Origin: JANSXG01 sp965652425
GTDB taxonomy: Bacteria > Planctomycetota > Phycisphaerae > Phycisphaerales > UBA1924
Assembly (NCBI GenBank): GCA_965652425.1
Contig: CBFGVX010000004.1
Location: 5,050 to 69,049 of the forward strand
Direction: 5' to 3'
Length of the DNA stretch: 64,000 nucleotides
A model generated the notes under the pieces. The model was not told the DNA's origin and searched no databases. It saw only the letters and a program-made list of their open reading frames with translations. A program made the translations under genes and the position numbers. Shown in pieces: positions 46,001 to 54,417 of this stretch. Numbering within the stretch: the stretch's first letter is position 1; each line of letters starts with the position of its first letter.

Positions 46001-46280
46001 TCTGTCCACCGAAGGACAGAAGCAGGCTGTCCGGCTTCTCCTTGGCGATCACCTCCTCGACGAAGTCGGGAGTGATCGGGAGAAAGTACACCTCGTCGGC
46101 CAGGTAGTCGCTGGTCTGGATCGTCGCGATATTGGGGTTGATCAGGACGGTCTTGATCCCCTCCTGCTTGAGCGCTTTGATCGCCTGAGAACCGGAGTAA
46201 TCAAACTCACCGGCCTCGCCGATCTTGAGCGCCGACGAACCGAGAATCAGAACCTTGCGTGGCTTGGTGTGGGTGATCAT
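43053..46280 (-). CDS. carB: carbamoyl-phosphate synthase large subunit
   Basis: 1075 residues, full length. It makes carbamoyl phosphate from bicarbonate, ammonia from CarA, and two ATP. The N-terminus KVLILGSSALKIGEAGEFDY and TVLINPNIATIQTS begins the first ATP-grasp half; the second half starts near residue 560 with NAVLLLGSGAYRIGCSVEFD. The C-terminal MGS-like allosteric domain ends ...LEIKSWREYTH. Last gene of the pyr cluster, 10 nt after carA. The stretch to the convergent dockerin gene is only 21 bp. Confidence 0.96.
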   Translation of the reverse strand: MITHTKPRKVLILGSSALKIGEAGEFDYSGSQAIKALKQEGIKTVLINPNIATIQTSDYLADEVYFLPITPDFVEEVIAKEKPDSLLLSFGGQTALNCGLKLHDSGVLEKHGVQVLGTPVETIRDTEDRELFVKRLNEVDAKSARSKAAKTVQEAVAAAEAIGYPVMIRVAYALGGLGSGVCRTEKEVRDLAGRGLAHTNQILIEEYLEGWKEIEYEVVRDRYGNCLTVCNMENFDPLGIHTGESIVVCPSQTLSNSEYHKLREISIRVIRHLGIVGECNIQFALDPKSEDYRIIEVNARLSRSSALASKATGYPLAFVAAKLALGYGLHELKNSITQVTSAFFEPALDYCVVKMPRWDLKKFRGVSRRLGSGMKSVGEVMSIGRTFEEAIQKACRMLDVGKHGVVGNDPYEVQSASGELDDDLKNPTDDRIFAVIEAIRRGYSVERIHELSFIDCWFLDKLASIVAIAADLEQIDDEDFDKQTLLRAKRAGFSDKAIARLVGTTDDRVRAQRLEHGIKPTVRQIDTLAAEYPAKTNYLYLSYHGGGSDGKFPVENAVLLLGSGAYRIGCSVEFDWCCVTAGLTLKKMGYKAVMLNYNPETVSTDYDEFHQLFFDEISFETVQDICAIVKPKGVIVAMGGQIANNLAVKLERSGIRVLGTAPSSIDNAENRHKFSALLDELKIDQPLWSELSTIEDALGFAEKVGYPVLVRPSYVLSGAAMAVASSDAELTKYLKVAAKVSPEYPTVISKFLDNAKEIEFDAVADNGEIVAYAISEHVENAGVHSGDATLVFPAQRTYLETIRRIRRISTQIAQRLKITGPFNIQFIAKDNRVRVIECNLRASRSFPFVSKVINQNFIELATRVIMGQPYEKPDKRSFELNHVGVKAPQFSFTRLDGADPTTGVEMASTGEVGCLGGDFNEAFIKSLLSVGYRRPVRSILLSVGTIENKSGMLSSFERFKAMGITLFATEGTHKFLAERGIESELAEWPLESDSSRNAVERIRGGEIDLVINIPSADKEDELTNGYRIRRAAIDFNVPLITNRQIGERLSEAMWSVRRGEAVLEIKSWREYTHAH

Positions 46281-46290
46281 CGTGTAGGGC

Positions 46291-47493
46291 TCACTTGCTC
46301 AGCATGCGGAGGAATTCGTCGAAGAGATACGCCGTGTCCACCGGACCGGGACACGCCTCGGGGTGGAACTGCACCGATCGGAAGGGTTTCCACGCGTGGC
46401 GGATGCCCTCGTTCGTGCGGTCGTTGAGGTTCTCGAACCAGGGGCGCCAATCCTCGGGCAGCGATTCCGTATCCACCGCGAAACCGTGGTTCTGGCTCGT
46501 CACGAAGCAGTTGTTCGTGCCGCATTCGATGACCGGCTGGTTCTGGCCTCGGTGCCCGTACTTCAGTTTGTAGGTCTTGGCTCCGATCGCCAGCGACAGC
46601 AACTGATTCCCGAGGCAGATCCCGAACAGGGGCACATCCTTCGCGAGAGCCGCGCGGATCATCTCAACTGTCTTGCCGCACATCGTCGGGTCACCGGGAC
46701 CATTGGAGAGCATAATGCCGTCATACTGGTCGAGTTCGCCGCTGACATCAGCATCCCACGGCACACGCGTCACGGTCGCTCCGCGCGAGGCGAGCGAACG
46801 GATGATGTTGTACTTCGCACCGGTATCGAAGAGCAGGATCTTCTTGTCCCCGCTCCCGAAGACGCCACGGTCTGCGATCGAAACCTCCTCGACAAGATTC
46901 CGCAGATTGGGGTCATCGAATTCGGCCGGCTCGCATCCCTCGACCTCGATCCGGCCCAGCATGGAGCCGTGCTCACGCAGCCGCTGAGTGAGAGCGCGGG
47001 TGTCGATGCCCGTGATGCCGGGTATGCCCTCTGTATCCAGCCAATCGCTGAGCGACTGCTGCGCGTTCCAGTGGCTGTAGCGCTCCGAGTAATCCGCAAC
47101 AACCAGCCCCTTCGCGTGGATGGCGTACGATTCACGCGTGAGCGAGAGCCCGTAAGGCCCGTTCACATCCTCCCGAGGCACCCCGTAATTTCCCACCAGC
47201 GGGTAAGTGCTCACCAGGATCTGCCCGCGATAGCTCGGATCCGTCAGTGACTCGACATACCCCACCATGCCGGTGTTGAACACGACCTCGCCCGCGATCG
47301 AGCGCTGCGAACCGAACGCACGCCCGGCGTACTCGGTGCCGTCTTCAAGCACGAGCTTCGCCCGGACTCGCTGATCGCCCCTCCTCGGAGCTTCGATCGC
47401 ATCGGCATACTGAGCTTCGGTCATCGGTCTTTCTCCCGGCGATTTGGGCTCGATGGTGGCTTCGGCCCGGTTGATCTTGTTCTGTGTGGTCAT
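46291..47493 (-). CDS. carA: carbamoyl-phosphate synthase small subunit
   Basis: 400 residues. Glutaminase subunit that feeds ammonia to CarB. Motifs: AKLVLEDGTEYAGRAFG, NTGMVGYVESLTDPSYRGQI, the class I glutaminase nucleophile in LFGICLGNQLLSLA, and the C-terminal QFHPEACPGPVDTAYLF with His/Glu of the triad. The ATG at 47491-47493 has AAAGGGG upstream; compared with E. coli the protein carries an N-terminal extension of about 45 residues, and an internal ATG (MTEAQYADA) is an alternative start. Confidence 0.95.
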   Translation of the reverse strand: MTTQNKINRAEATIEPKSPGERPMTEAQYADAIEAPRRGDQRVRAKLVLEDGTEYAGRAFGSQRSIAGEVVFNTGMVGYVESLTDPSYRGQILVSTYPLVGNYGVPREDVNGPYGLSLTRESYAIHAKGLVVADYSERYSHWNAQQSLSDWLDTEGIPGITGIDTRALTQRLREHGSMLGRIEVEGCEPAEFDDPNLRNLVEEVSIADRGVFGSGDKKILLFDTGAKYNIIRSLASRGATVTRVPWDADVSGELDQYDGIMLSNGPGDPTMCGKTVEMIRAALAKDVPLFGICLGNQLLSLAIGAKTYKLKYGHRGQNQPVIECGTNNCFVTSQNHGFAVDTESLPEDWRPWFENLNDRTNEGIRHAWKPFRSVQFHPEACPGPVDTAYLFDEFLRMLSK

Positions 47494-47531
47494 GATGGAA
47501 TCGCCCCTTTGTTCGACGCCCCGCGTAGGGA

Positions 47532-48149
47532 TCACCCCGGTCGGCTGCCCGGCTTCTCGACCGGGATGCCCGCTTTCACAAGCGGACACTCGGATTCCGG
47601 CCATGTGTTGAAGTGCAGTTCGCAGAGCGCCCAGGCCCCGATCGGTTTGCCCTCGCGGTTCTGCCCCGGATCAAATGTGCCGCGGCTGCGATCCACGACC
47701 GCGGCGAACCCGACCGGGATCGCACCGGCTTCTTCAATGATGGGCAGCAACTCTTTCACGCTCTTGCCCGTCGTAATCACATCTTCGGCTAGCAGAACAT
47801 GCTCGCCTTCCTGCAGCGCAAAGCCGCGCCGAAGCGCGAACTCGCCGTCCTTGCGCTCGGCGAACAGCGACCGTGCTCCACACGCCCGAGCGAGTTCATA
47901 CCCCCAGATCACGCCGCCGAGCGCCGGAGCCAGCACCACATCGATACGCAGCTTTCGAGGCAAGGAATCCCGCATGAGCTTCGCAACCATGCCTCCCGCG
48001 GCGGGATCCTCGAAGAGCTTCGCGCACTGGCAGTAGCGATCCGAATGCAGGCCGCTGCTGAGCTTGAAGTGACCATTCAGCAGGGCACCCGTCCGCTCGA
48101 GCAGCTTCTCCACTTCAACGGAAATCGCCGGATCAACCGACACGCTCAT
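47532..48149 (-). CDS. pyrE: orotate phosphoribosyltransferase
   Basis: 205 residues. Transfers phosphoribosyl from PRPP to orotate, forming OMP. PRPP-binding loop VLLAEDVITTGKSVKEL (13-residue motif) and the substrate loop FKLSSGLHSDRYCQCAKLFE, DVVLAPALGGVIWGYELARA are clear. Overlaps pyrF by 4 bp; the next gene carA starts 38 nt downstream. Pairs functionally with pyrF for the last two steps of UMP synthesis. Confidence 0.94.
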   Translation of the reverse strand: MSVSVDPAISVEVEKLLERTGALLNGHFKLSSGLHSDRYCQCAKLFEDPAAGGMVAKLMRDSLPRKLRIDVVLAPALGGVIWGYELARACGARSLFAERKDGEFALRRGFALQEGEHVLLAEDVITTGKSVKELLPIIEEAGAIPVGFAAVVDRSRGTFDPGQNREGKPIGAWALCELHFNTWPESECPLVKAGIPVEKPGSRPG

Positions 48150-49015
48150 GGTTTCGCCCCTTCACTGACGGCCTCGGACATCGCCGCTTGCAGATGACCG
48201 GCAAATCGCTGTGTGTTCTCCCGGATGACCGTACCGATGTCCCGACCGGCATCGTCCTTTCCGGGAAGAAGCCCGCGCGTGGAGTGCAGCAGGAGTCCGG
48301 CGTCAAGAAAACCGCCAGCACCTCCCGATGCGCTGCTTCCCCGCATCCTTCCCGCTTCGAATACCGTACTGGCATCGCCACCCTGAGCCCCGAGACCCGG
48401 AACAAGGAAGGGAATTTCAGGCGCAGCAGCGCGGATCTCCGTGATCTCCGCGGCTCCCTTCGTCGCACCCACGACCAGACCGCAGTTGCCTCCCGAATCC
48501 CAGGATCCGACATGCTCGGCGATCCTCAGATACAGCTTGTCCGGCTGGAGAAAATCCTTCGCACCGGGATTCGAAGTCAGGGCCAGAAAGTAGGTCAGGC
48601 GATCCGAATACTCCAGAAACGGCTCAGCGCTGTCGCGTCCCATCAACGGATTCACCGTTGTAGAGTCCGCGGCGAGCTCCTCGTAAATCGACTTCGCGTA
48701 ATGCTTGGCGGTGGTTCCTATGTCACCACGCTTCGCATCCATGATCACCACGGAATGTTCGGGAATCAGAGCGCGGACACGATGGAGCAGGCGAGTGCCC
48801 TCGATTCCCTGGGACTCGAAGAAGGCCAGGTTGAACTTGTACGCCGCGACGAGATCGTGCGTCGATTCGATGAGCAGACTGAAAAAGGAGAAGTAGCCGT
48901 CCGGCGTCGGTTCGAAGGCCTCGGAAGGGAGGTAATCAGGCGCGGGCTCGATCCCGGCGGAAATCGCACAGCCAGTCCGTGCGATCGCCGAGCGGAGTTT
49001 CTCGTGAGTGTTCAT
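48146..49015 (-). CDS. pyrF: orotidine-5'-phosphate decarboxylase (type 2)
   Basis: 289 residues. Decarboxylates OMP to UMP. The type-2 (longer, ~280-residue) signature MDAKRGDIGTTAKHYAKSIY with the catalytic Asp-Lys-Asp pattern, plus TVNPLMGRDSAEPFL and VPGLGAQGGD, identifies it. The ATG at 49013-49015 has a very good GGGAGG ribosome site; the frame extends upstream 21 codons through poor sequence. It follows a 325-nt structured leader and overlaps pyrE. Confidence 0.95.
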   Translation of the reverse strand: MNTHEKLRSAIARTGCAISAGIEPAPDYLPSEAFEPTPDGYFSFFSLLIESTHDLVAAYKFNLAFFESQGIEGTRLLHRVRALIPEHSVVIMDAKRGDIGTTAKHYAKSIYEELAADSTTVNPLMGRDSAEPFLEYSDRLTYFLALTSNPGAKDFLQPDKLYLRIAEHVGSWDSGGNCGLVVGATKGAAEITEIRAAAPEIPFLVPGLGAQGGDASTVFEAGRMRGSSASGGAGGFLDAGLLLHSTRGLLPGKDDAGRDIGTVIRENTQRFAGHLQAAMSEAVSEGAKP

Positions 49016-49340
49016 GAGATCCTCCCAAATCGAGGGACAGGCCGAGTTGCAACGACCCGCAGGAATTGCCAGATACAAAACAGGCCCGCCGAGCGGGCCA
49101 TCGAAGCCGATTCCTTGCCGGAAAACGGCAAAACCAATCCACCACTCCCCCGCCGTTGTCCCGGCCGAGGCGGTTCAGGTTCGCAGAAAAAGCCGGCGAT
49201 CATGCTGCCGTGGGGACCGGCATGACGCCCGCATCGATTGGTACTGCTCATGAAAGCAGGATTCTAGCAATTGCCATCCGTTCACGCACGACCACGGGCG
49301 GCGTGCGAAGCACAAAATATGCTCGATTTCCAAGCCGCGA
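49016..49340 (-). promoter_or_regulatory. 325-nt structured leader between pyrC and pyrF
   Basis: Minus-strand order: an extended -10-like TGCTAGAAT (TAGAAT at 49266-49261), a stem CCGCC/GGCGG (49150-49154 with 49169-49173), a perfect 6-bp hairpin TTGCCG/CGGCAA (49115-49131), then a GC-rich terminator hairpin with a T-rich tail (49075-49099) 60 nt before the pyrF start. This looks like a promoter followed by an attenuation-type leader. No ORF of note. Confidence 0.45.
49075..49099 (-). terminator. terminator/attenuator upstream of pyrF
   Basis: On the minus strand GGCCCGC-tcg-GCGGGCC (7-bp stem, 3-nt loop) is followed by TGTTTTGT. It can end the pyrBC transcript or attenuate one from the pyrF promoter. 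Confidence 0.65.
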
Positions 49341-50714
49341 CTACACGGGAAAGGGGGATCCCGAGGACGCCGCGAACGCGATGCGCCCACCGGCAATCGT
49401 GCCGACCACTCGCCCGATCATGCGCTCCCCGATCCAGGGGCAGTTGCGGCTTCTGGAGCCGAGATCGGATTCTTCAAAGGTCCATTCGGCACCGGGATCG
49501 ATCAGCACCAGATCCGCTCTCCGGCCGACCTTGAGCGATCCAAAGCTGTCCCAGCCCATCACCCGCGCCGGTGCAACAGCCATTTTCTCGACAAGGAACT
49601 CCAGGGACCATCGGCCCGACACCACAAAGCCGGTGTGAAGACTGCAGAACGCGGTCTCCAGACCGATGATCCCGAATGGGGCATCCTCGAACGGCCTGCT
49701 CTTGGATTCCGGATGGTGAGGGGCGTGATCCGTCGCGATGCAGTCGATCGTGCCGTCTTCCAAGGCAAGAATCAGAGATTCCCGATCGGACTCGTCGCAC
49801 AGGGGCGGCTTCATCTTCGCGTGCGTATCCCCGAGCCCCGGTGAGTCTGCCCGACGCACGCGCTCATCCGTAAACAGCAGGTGATGCGGACTGACCTCCG
49901 CCGTCACCGGGGCCCCCCTGCTCTTGAAGAACCGAATCACTTCCACCGAATCTTTCGTTGACACATGGCAGATGTGAAGCCGGCAGCCAGTCTCCAGACT
50001 CAGAGCGCAATCCCTGGCGATGCCCACCGCTTCCGAGGTCCGCGGGATGCCGGCAAGCCCGAGATCCGCCGAAACACGCCCCTCGTGCATGACACCCGGC
50101 CCGGTCAGGGACATGTCCTCGCAGTGATCGAGCACCACCGGCTTGCCGCCCCACTCATTGGCGGGAATATCGACCAGCGCCTGCATCGCTCGGCGCATCA
50201 TGCCCGCGTGGGCGACCGGCAGGCCGTCATCGCTGAACGCCCCGGCCCCTGCCTCCCAGAGCGCTCCGAAATCGGTAAGCCGTTCGCTCTTCATGCCTTG
50301 CGAAACACAGGCCACCGGATGCACCCGAACCCCCGCACCCACTCCTCCGGATCGCTCGTGCTCGGCAGCACGATCCAGGATGTACCGGGTGACCAGCGTC
50401 GAATCGATCGTCGGAGAAGTGTTTGGCATGCACCAGACATTGGTGAACCCACCCTTCGCGGCTGCCGCGCACCCGCTCGCCACGGTCTCGCTGATCTCTC
50501 CACCCGGTTCGCGGAAATGCACATGGATGTCGGCGAATGCCGGGCAGAGAACGAGACCGTCGGCATCGATCACCCGCTCGTTCGGCCGAACCTGCAGATC
50601 GGTCCCGATCGCAGCCACGGTCCCGCTTTCCACCCGCAGATCGGACCGTCCGGAGAGGTTCTGAGACGGATCCAGAACGGTGGCGCCTCGAATCACAAAG
50701 CTGGAACTATCCAC
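49341..50714 (-). CDS. pyrC: dihydroorotase
   Basis: 457 residues with a GTG start (50712-50714), preceded by GGGAG and overlapping the pyrB stop. It cyclises carbamoyl aspartate to dihydroorotate. Metal ligands: DIHVHFREPGG (HxH), LDHCEDMSLTG, LHICHVSTKDS, and the Asp in CIATDHAPHHPESK, all as in class I dihydroorotases (PyrC of Gram-positive/multifunctional type). The usual carbamylated Lys position is in the segment MKPPLCDES or the preceding loop; I cannot place it with certainty. Active-site residues look complete, so it is unlikely to be a PyrC' pseudo-enzyme. Confidence 0.92.
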   Translation of the reverse strand: MDSSSFVIRGATVLDPSQNLSGRSDLRVESGTVAAIGTDLQVRPNERVIDADGLVLCPAFADIHVHFREPGGEISETVASGCAAAAKGGFTNVWCMPNTSPTIDSTLVTRYILDRAAEHERSGGVGAGVRVHPVACVSQGMKSERLTDFGALWEAGAGAFSDDGLPVAHAGMMRRAMQALVDIPANEWGGKPVVLDHCEDMSLTGPGVMHEGRVSADLGLAGIPRTSEAVGIARDCALSLETGCRLHICHVSTKDSVEVIRFFKSRGAPVTAEVSPHHLLFTDERVRRADSPGLGDTHAKMKPPLCDESDRESLILALEDGTIDCIATDHAPHHPESKSRPFEDAPFGIIGLETAFCSLHTGFVVSGRWSLEFLVEKMAVAPARVMGWDSFGSLKVGRRADLVLIDPGAEWTFEESDLGSRSRNCPWIGERMIGRVVGTIAGGRIAFAASSGSPFPV

Positions 50715-51693
50715 GCCGCATCTCCCGCCTCGCGTCATCAAGCACACTCAGAACCGCCATACGCACCCAGACTCCGTTGGCGACCTGCTGCTCGACAAGG
50801 CAACGCGGATCGGCCATGACAGAGCAATCAATCTCGACACCGCGGTTCACCGGACCCGGATGCAACACCACCGCTCCGGGGCAGTGGCGATCAAGCCGAT
50901 CCAAGGTCAGTCCGTAGTGGCGCCGGTACTCACCGGGCGAAGGATACATCACCCCCGACTGCCGCTCGGTCTGCACCCGAAGCGCATAGACCACATCCGC
51001 GCCCGAAATCCCGGACTTCAGATCGCGGCGGATCGTCCACCCGAGTTCCGCAAACCCTTCCGGAACAAACGCCTTCGGCCCGACCAGCGTCACCGTGGCC
51101 CCGGCCATCGACCACAACGCCAGATTGGACCGGGCGACGCGGCTGTGCGCCACATCCCCCACCATCGCGATCCGCAACCCTCTCATGTCCGCGAGGCGGT
51201 TCAACCGGAAATGCTGCCGGATGGTCAGGGCATCCAGCAACGCCTGGGTGGGGTGCTCTCTCGCGCCGTCCCCGGCGTTGATGACCGAGGCGTCGGTGTG
51301 GGCCGCGACGAGTTCGGGCGTTCCGGCCCGCTGATGACGGACCACAAGGAAATCAGGAGACATCATCGAGATCGTGCGGATGGTGTCCCCGAGCGACTCG
51401 CCCTTGGATAACGAGCTGGAGTTGACCTCCAGATTCAGTGTGTCCATCCCGAGACGACGGGCAGCAATCTCGAACGAAGTCCGGGTCCTGGTGGAATTTT
51501 CGAAGAACAGAGTGAGCACCAGAGCGTTCCGCCGCACCTGAGAAGATGTGCTGCTCCCGAATTCCATGGCCAGGGCAAGGTATTTTTCGAGTTGCTCTGC
51601 ATCGGCACCACGAAGAGCGCAAAGCGATGGAGCGCTGCGAACCTCAGTGGGCTTCGAACATCGATGTGCGGAGACAGAACTCACTCTCGCCAT
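50707..51693 (-). CDS. pyrB: aspartate carbamoyltransferase catalytic subunit
   Basis: 328 residues. Joins carbamoyl phosphate and aspartate. The carbamoyl-phosphate loop FFENSTRTRTSFEIAARRLG, GDGAREHPTQALLDALTI and LHPGPVNRGVEI are all present, with the DRLD... helix before the last. No regulatory subunit PyrI is nearby, as in most non-enteric bacteria; the PyrB-PyrC neighbourhood fits a PyrB/PyrC pair. First gene of the pyr cluster. Confidence 0.95.
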   Translation of the reverse strand: MARVSSVSAHRCSKPTEVRSAPSLCALRGADAEQLEKYLALAMEFGSSTSSQVRRNALVLTLFFENSTRTRTSFEIAARRLGMDTLNLEVNSSSLSKGESLGDTIRTISMMSPDFLVVRHQRAGTPELVAAHTDASVINAGDGAREHPTQALLDALTIRQHFRLNRLADMRGLRIAMVGDVAHSRVARSNLALWSMAGATVTLVGPKAFVPEGFAELGWTIRRDLKSGISGADVVYALRVQTERQSGVMYPSPGEYRRHYGLTLDRLDRHCPGAVVLHPGPVNRGVEIDCSVMADPRCLVEQQVANGVWVRMAVLSVLDDARREMRRG

Positions 51694-51925
51694 TTCCTAT
51701 ACAGAGAACGACATTCCGACGGTTTCTGGCCCCGAAAAGGCGAGGATTCTGCCCAATATCGGATTCATGCCCAAAACGCCATACCCACGCCTTGCCATTC
51801 CTGTCGATGGGGGAACAGTACAGGAAGTATGACTGGCGGGCCACCCGCCGAGAGTGAAGAGCCCGGGGGTTATCGGGTCTTCTTGAGCATCATCCGGCTT
51901 TGGCCGGGATTTGGGAGAACAACAG

Positions 51926-53596
51926 ATGCGATTTCGAGATCAAGTGAAAGCACTGCTCGGGGCAGCCGGCATTGTCGCCGCCTCACTTGCGGTGACAACG
52001 GCCTCCGCTGACCCGATGGTCACCCCTGAATTCCACAGCGATGTTCTGAACTCGCTGTCGATCACCGACGGTGAGCTGACCAGTATCGATCTTTCCCGGA
52101 TGAACAATGGGAATTTCAGTTTCACCATCCCGCTGGAGGGGGATCAGGTCGGTATCGAGATCTGGTCGCACGATATCCGCAGCGCTGGCTACCGCTTGAT
52201 CGAGCAGATTGAGGACGGTTCCTATGTCGATGTGGAGCCGGGTCCGGTCTCGACTTTCCGGGGCATCGTCTCGGAGATCCCGGATGCGGTGGTTGCCGCT
52301 TCGGTCATGGATGGCCAGATTTATGCGCTGATCCTCATGCCCGACGGGACCCGTCACTGGGTTGAGCCGCTTTCCTCGCGATTCCCGGAAGTCGACCGGA
52401 ACCTGCACGCGGTGTACGCCCAGGAAGATGTGATCCCGTCTCTCGGTATGTGCGCGGTGGTCGACTCGTTCATCGAGAAGACCCAGGCCATGCAGGAACC
52501 CGAGGTCACCCTTGATCGTGGAGGCGGAGACTGCGGCGGCATGTGCGTGGCCGAACTCGGCGCTGATGCCGATTTCGAGTTCTACCAGGCCTTCGGCAGC
52601 AGCACATTTGCCGTTGAGAACGCCATCAACAGCATCATCAACTCGGTGAATGTCCTGTATGAAAACCAGGTCGGCATCACGCACGAGATCACCGGCATCA
52701 TCGTTCGGACCTCCGAGCCGGACCCCTACTCCACGACCAACGCCGGCTCGCTGCTTGATCAGTTCCGTCAGCACTGGCTTGTGAATGTGGGCGGCAGTAT
52801 CCCCCACGACACCGCCCAGCTCTTCACCGGTAAGAACCTCAACGGTTCGACCATCGGTATCGCGTTCCTCGGCGGCGTGTGCAACAGTCTCCGCTATTCG
52901 CTGGTCGAGACGACCTGCTGCGGCAGCTTCGCCTGCCGGACCGACCTGTCCGCTCACGAGCTCGGTCACAACTGGGACAGCGAGCACCACAACGGCAGCA
53001 ACAGCACCATGAACCCGGGACTGGTGTGTGCGAACAACTTCATCACGCCATCCCGCGACGCGATCATCGCGTTCCGCAACTCCCGGAACTGCCTCAGCCC
53101 CCTGCCGCAGTTGGACCCTCCCGGTTCGTTCAACCTCGTTTCTCCCGCCAACGGAGCGGTGGAAGTGCCGCGGAACCCCACCATCCAGTGGAGCGGTGCC
53201 GCAGACGCGAACTTCTATCGTGTGACCTTGGCAGACAACCCCGAATTCGTCAGCCCGAAGATCAGCAACTTCAACACCACCTCGACGCAGATCTCGACCC
53301 TGCCTCCCAACTTCCTCGATGAGGGTGTCACCTACTACTGGAAGGTCGTGGCCTTCAACGACGCCGGAACCACCGATTCGACACCGCAAATCGCGAGCTT
53401 CACCGTGGAAGGATCGCTGCCCGAGCCCTGCCCGGGCGATGTCGACGGCAACCAGATTGTGAACCTCGATGACCTGAACATCGTGCTTTCCAACTTCGGG
53501 CAGAGCACCGATGATGGCGATGTGGACGGGAACGGCTCGGTCGACCTCGACGATCTGAACATTGTTCTCTCCAACTTCGGGAACAGCTGCGAATAA
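51926..53596 (+). CDS. secreted reprolysin-like metalloprotease with dockerin doublet
   Basis: 556 residues. Signal peptide (LLGAAGIVAASLAVTTASA), a propeptide-like region with no clear homology, then an M12B-type catalytic domain with the zinc motif AHELGHNWDSEHH (HExxHxxxxxH) and Met-turn STMNPG. An FN3-like segment (~390-500) and a dockerin-like pair (VDGNQIVNLDDLNIVLSN and VDGNGSVDLDDLNIVLSN) follow. GGGAG precedes the ATG. A terminator follows the gene. Other in-frame start codons upstream lack a ribosome site. Confidence 0.9.
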   Translation: MRFRDQVKALLGAAGIVAASLAVTTASADPMVTPEFHSDVLNSLSITDGELTSIDLSRMNNGNFSFTIPLEGDQVGIEIWSHDIRSAGYRLIEQIEDGSYVDVEPGPVSTFRGIVSEIPDAVVAASVMDGQIYALILMPDGTRHWVEPLSSRFPEVDRNLHAVYAQEDVIPSLGMCAVVDSFIEKTQAMQEPEVTLDRGGGDCGGMCVAELGADADFEFYQAFGSSTFAVENAINSIINSVNVLYENQVGITHEITGIIVRTSEPDPYSTTNAGSLLDQFRQHWLVNVGGSIPHDTAQLFTGKNLNGSTIGIAFLGGVCNSLRYSLVETTCCGSFACRTDLSAHELGHNWDSEHHNGSNSTMNPGLVCANNFITPSRDAIIAFRNSRNCLSPLPQLDPPGSFNLVSPANGAVEVPRNPTIQWSGAADANFYRVTLADNPEFVSPKISNFNTTSTQISTLPPNFLDEGVTYYWKVVAFNDAGTTDSTPQIASFTVEGSLPEPCPGDVDGNQIVNLDDLNIVLSNFGQSTDDGDVDGNGSVDLDDLNIVLSNFGNSCE

Positions 53597-53626
53597 ATCC
53601 CGCCCTTTCGGCACGGATCAGCCCTC

Positions 53627-53652
53627 AGCCCGGCCTTCGAGCCGGGCTTTTT
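53627..53652 (+). terminator. intrinsic terminator after the metalloprotease gene
   Basis: AGCCCGGC-cttcga-GCCGGGCT followed by TTTT, 31 nt after the stop. Confidence 0.88.
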
Positions 53653-53783
53653 CGTCGAAACCCTTCGAGATGTCTCGAAAGTCAACGATCGGGACATGAC
53701 CGGCTGATTCCCAGAAGTTCATATGATGCACACCGGGAGCGGCTCGCTTCCGCATCACGCTGAATCCCTTGAGGAGGCCGGAC

Positions 53784-54389
53784 ATGCAGATTTTGATCGC
53801 GCTGGGTATCGCTCTCGTCGTGCTGATCATCCTGATCGCTTTGGTGATCGCGATATACAACAAACTTGTCACCCTGAAGAACCGGTACGAGAACGCGTTC
53901 GCTCAGATCGAGGTGCAGCTCAAGCGCCGGTACGACCTGATCCCGAATCTGGTCGAAACCGCCAAGGGATACATGAGCCACGAGCGTGAGACGCTCGAGG
54001 CGGTGATCGCGGCACGCAATCAGGCCGTGAGCGGCTTGCAGCAGGCCGCGGCGAATCCGGGAGATCCCAACGCGATGCAGTCCCTTGCCGGTGCCGAGGG
54101 CATGCTGGGCGGGGCCTTGAGCCGCCTGATGGCCGTCGTTGAGTCGTACCCTGACCTGAAAGCCAATCAGAACATGATGTCGCTTCAGGAGGAGATCACG
54201 GCGACCGAGAACAAGGTGGCGTTCAGCCGTCAGTCGTTCAACGATTCGGTGACGACTTACAACACCTACCGCCAATCCTTCCCACCGGTCATCTTCGCGG
54301 GCTTCTTCGGTCACGGCTCGGATGCCGCCTTGCTCGAGTTCGCGGATTCGGAGCAGATCCAAGCCGCGCCGAAGGTCAGCTTCAACTGA
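53784..54389 (+). CDS. LemA family protein
   Basis: 201 residues. N-terminal TM segment (LIALGIALVVLIILIALVIA), then a mostly helical LemA domain with NKLVTLKNRYENAFAQIEVQ, LKRRYDLIPNLVETAKGYM and FNDSVTTYNTYRQSFPPVIF. LemA proteins sit in the inner membrane; they often occur next to membrane proteases and here next to an M48 protease, but their role is unknown. The ATG at 53784 has GGAGG upstream. Gap to the M48 gene is 28 nt. Confidence 0.9.
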   Translation: MQILIALGIALVVLIILIALVIAIYNKLVTLKNRYENAFAQIEVQLKRRYDLIPNLVETAKGYMSHERETLEAVIAARNQAVSGLQQAAANPGDPNAMQSLAGAEGMLGGALSRLMAVVESYPDLKANQNMMSLQEEITATENKVAFSRQSFNDSVTTYNTYRQSFPPVIFAGFFGHGSDAALLEFADSEQIQAAPKVSFN

Positions 54390-54417
54390 TCAGACTGAAC
54401 TGGGAGAGATCCTTACG

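Noticed and set aside
44265..46427. 720-codon plus-strand frame opposite carB
   Set aside because: Caused by high GC and codon bias of carB; sequence is mostly Arg, Asp, His, Leu repeats with no fold.
51983..53614. 543-codon minus-strand frame opposite the metalloprotease
   Set aside because: Antisense shadow; the plus-strand gene has signal peptide, zinc motif and dockerin tail.
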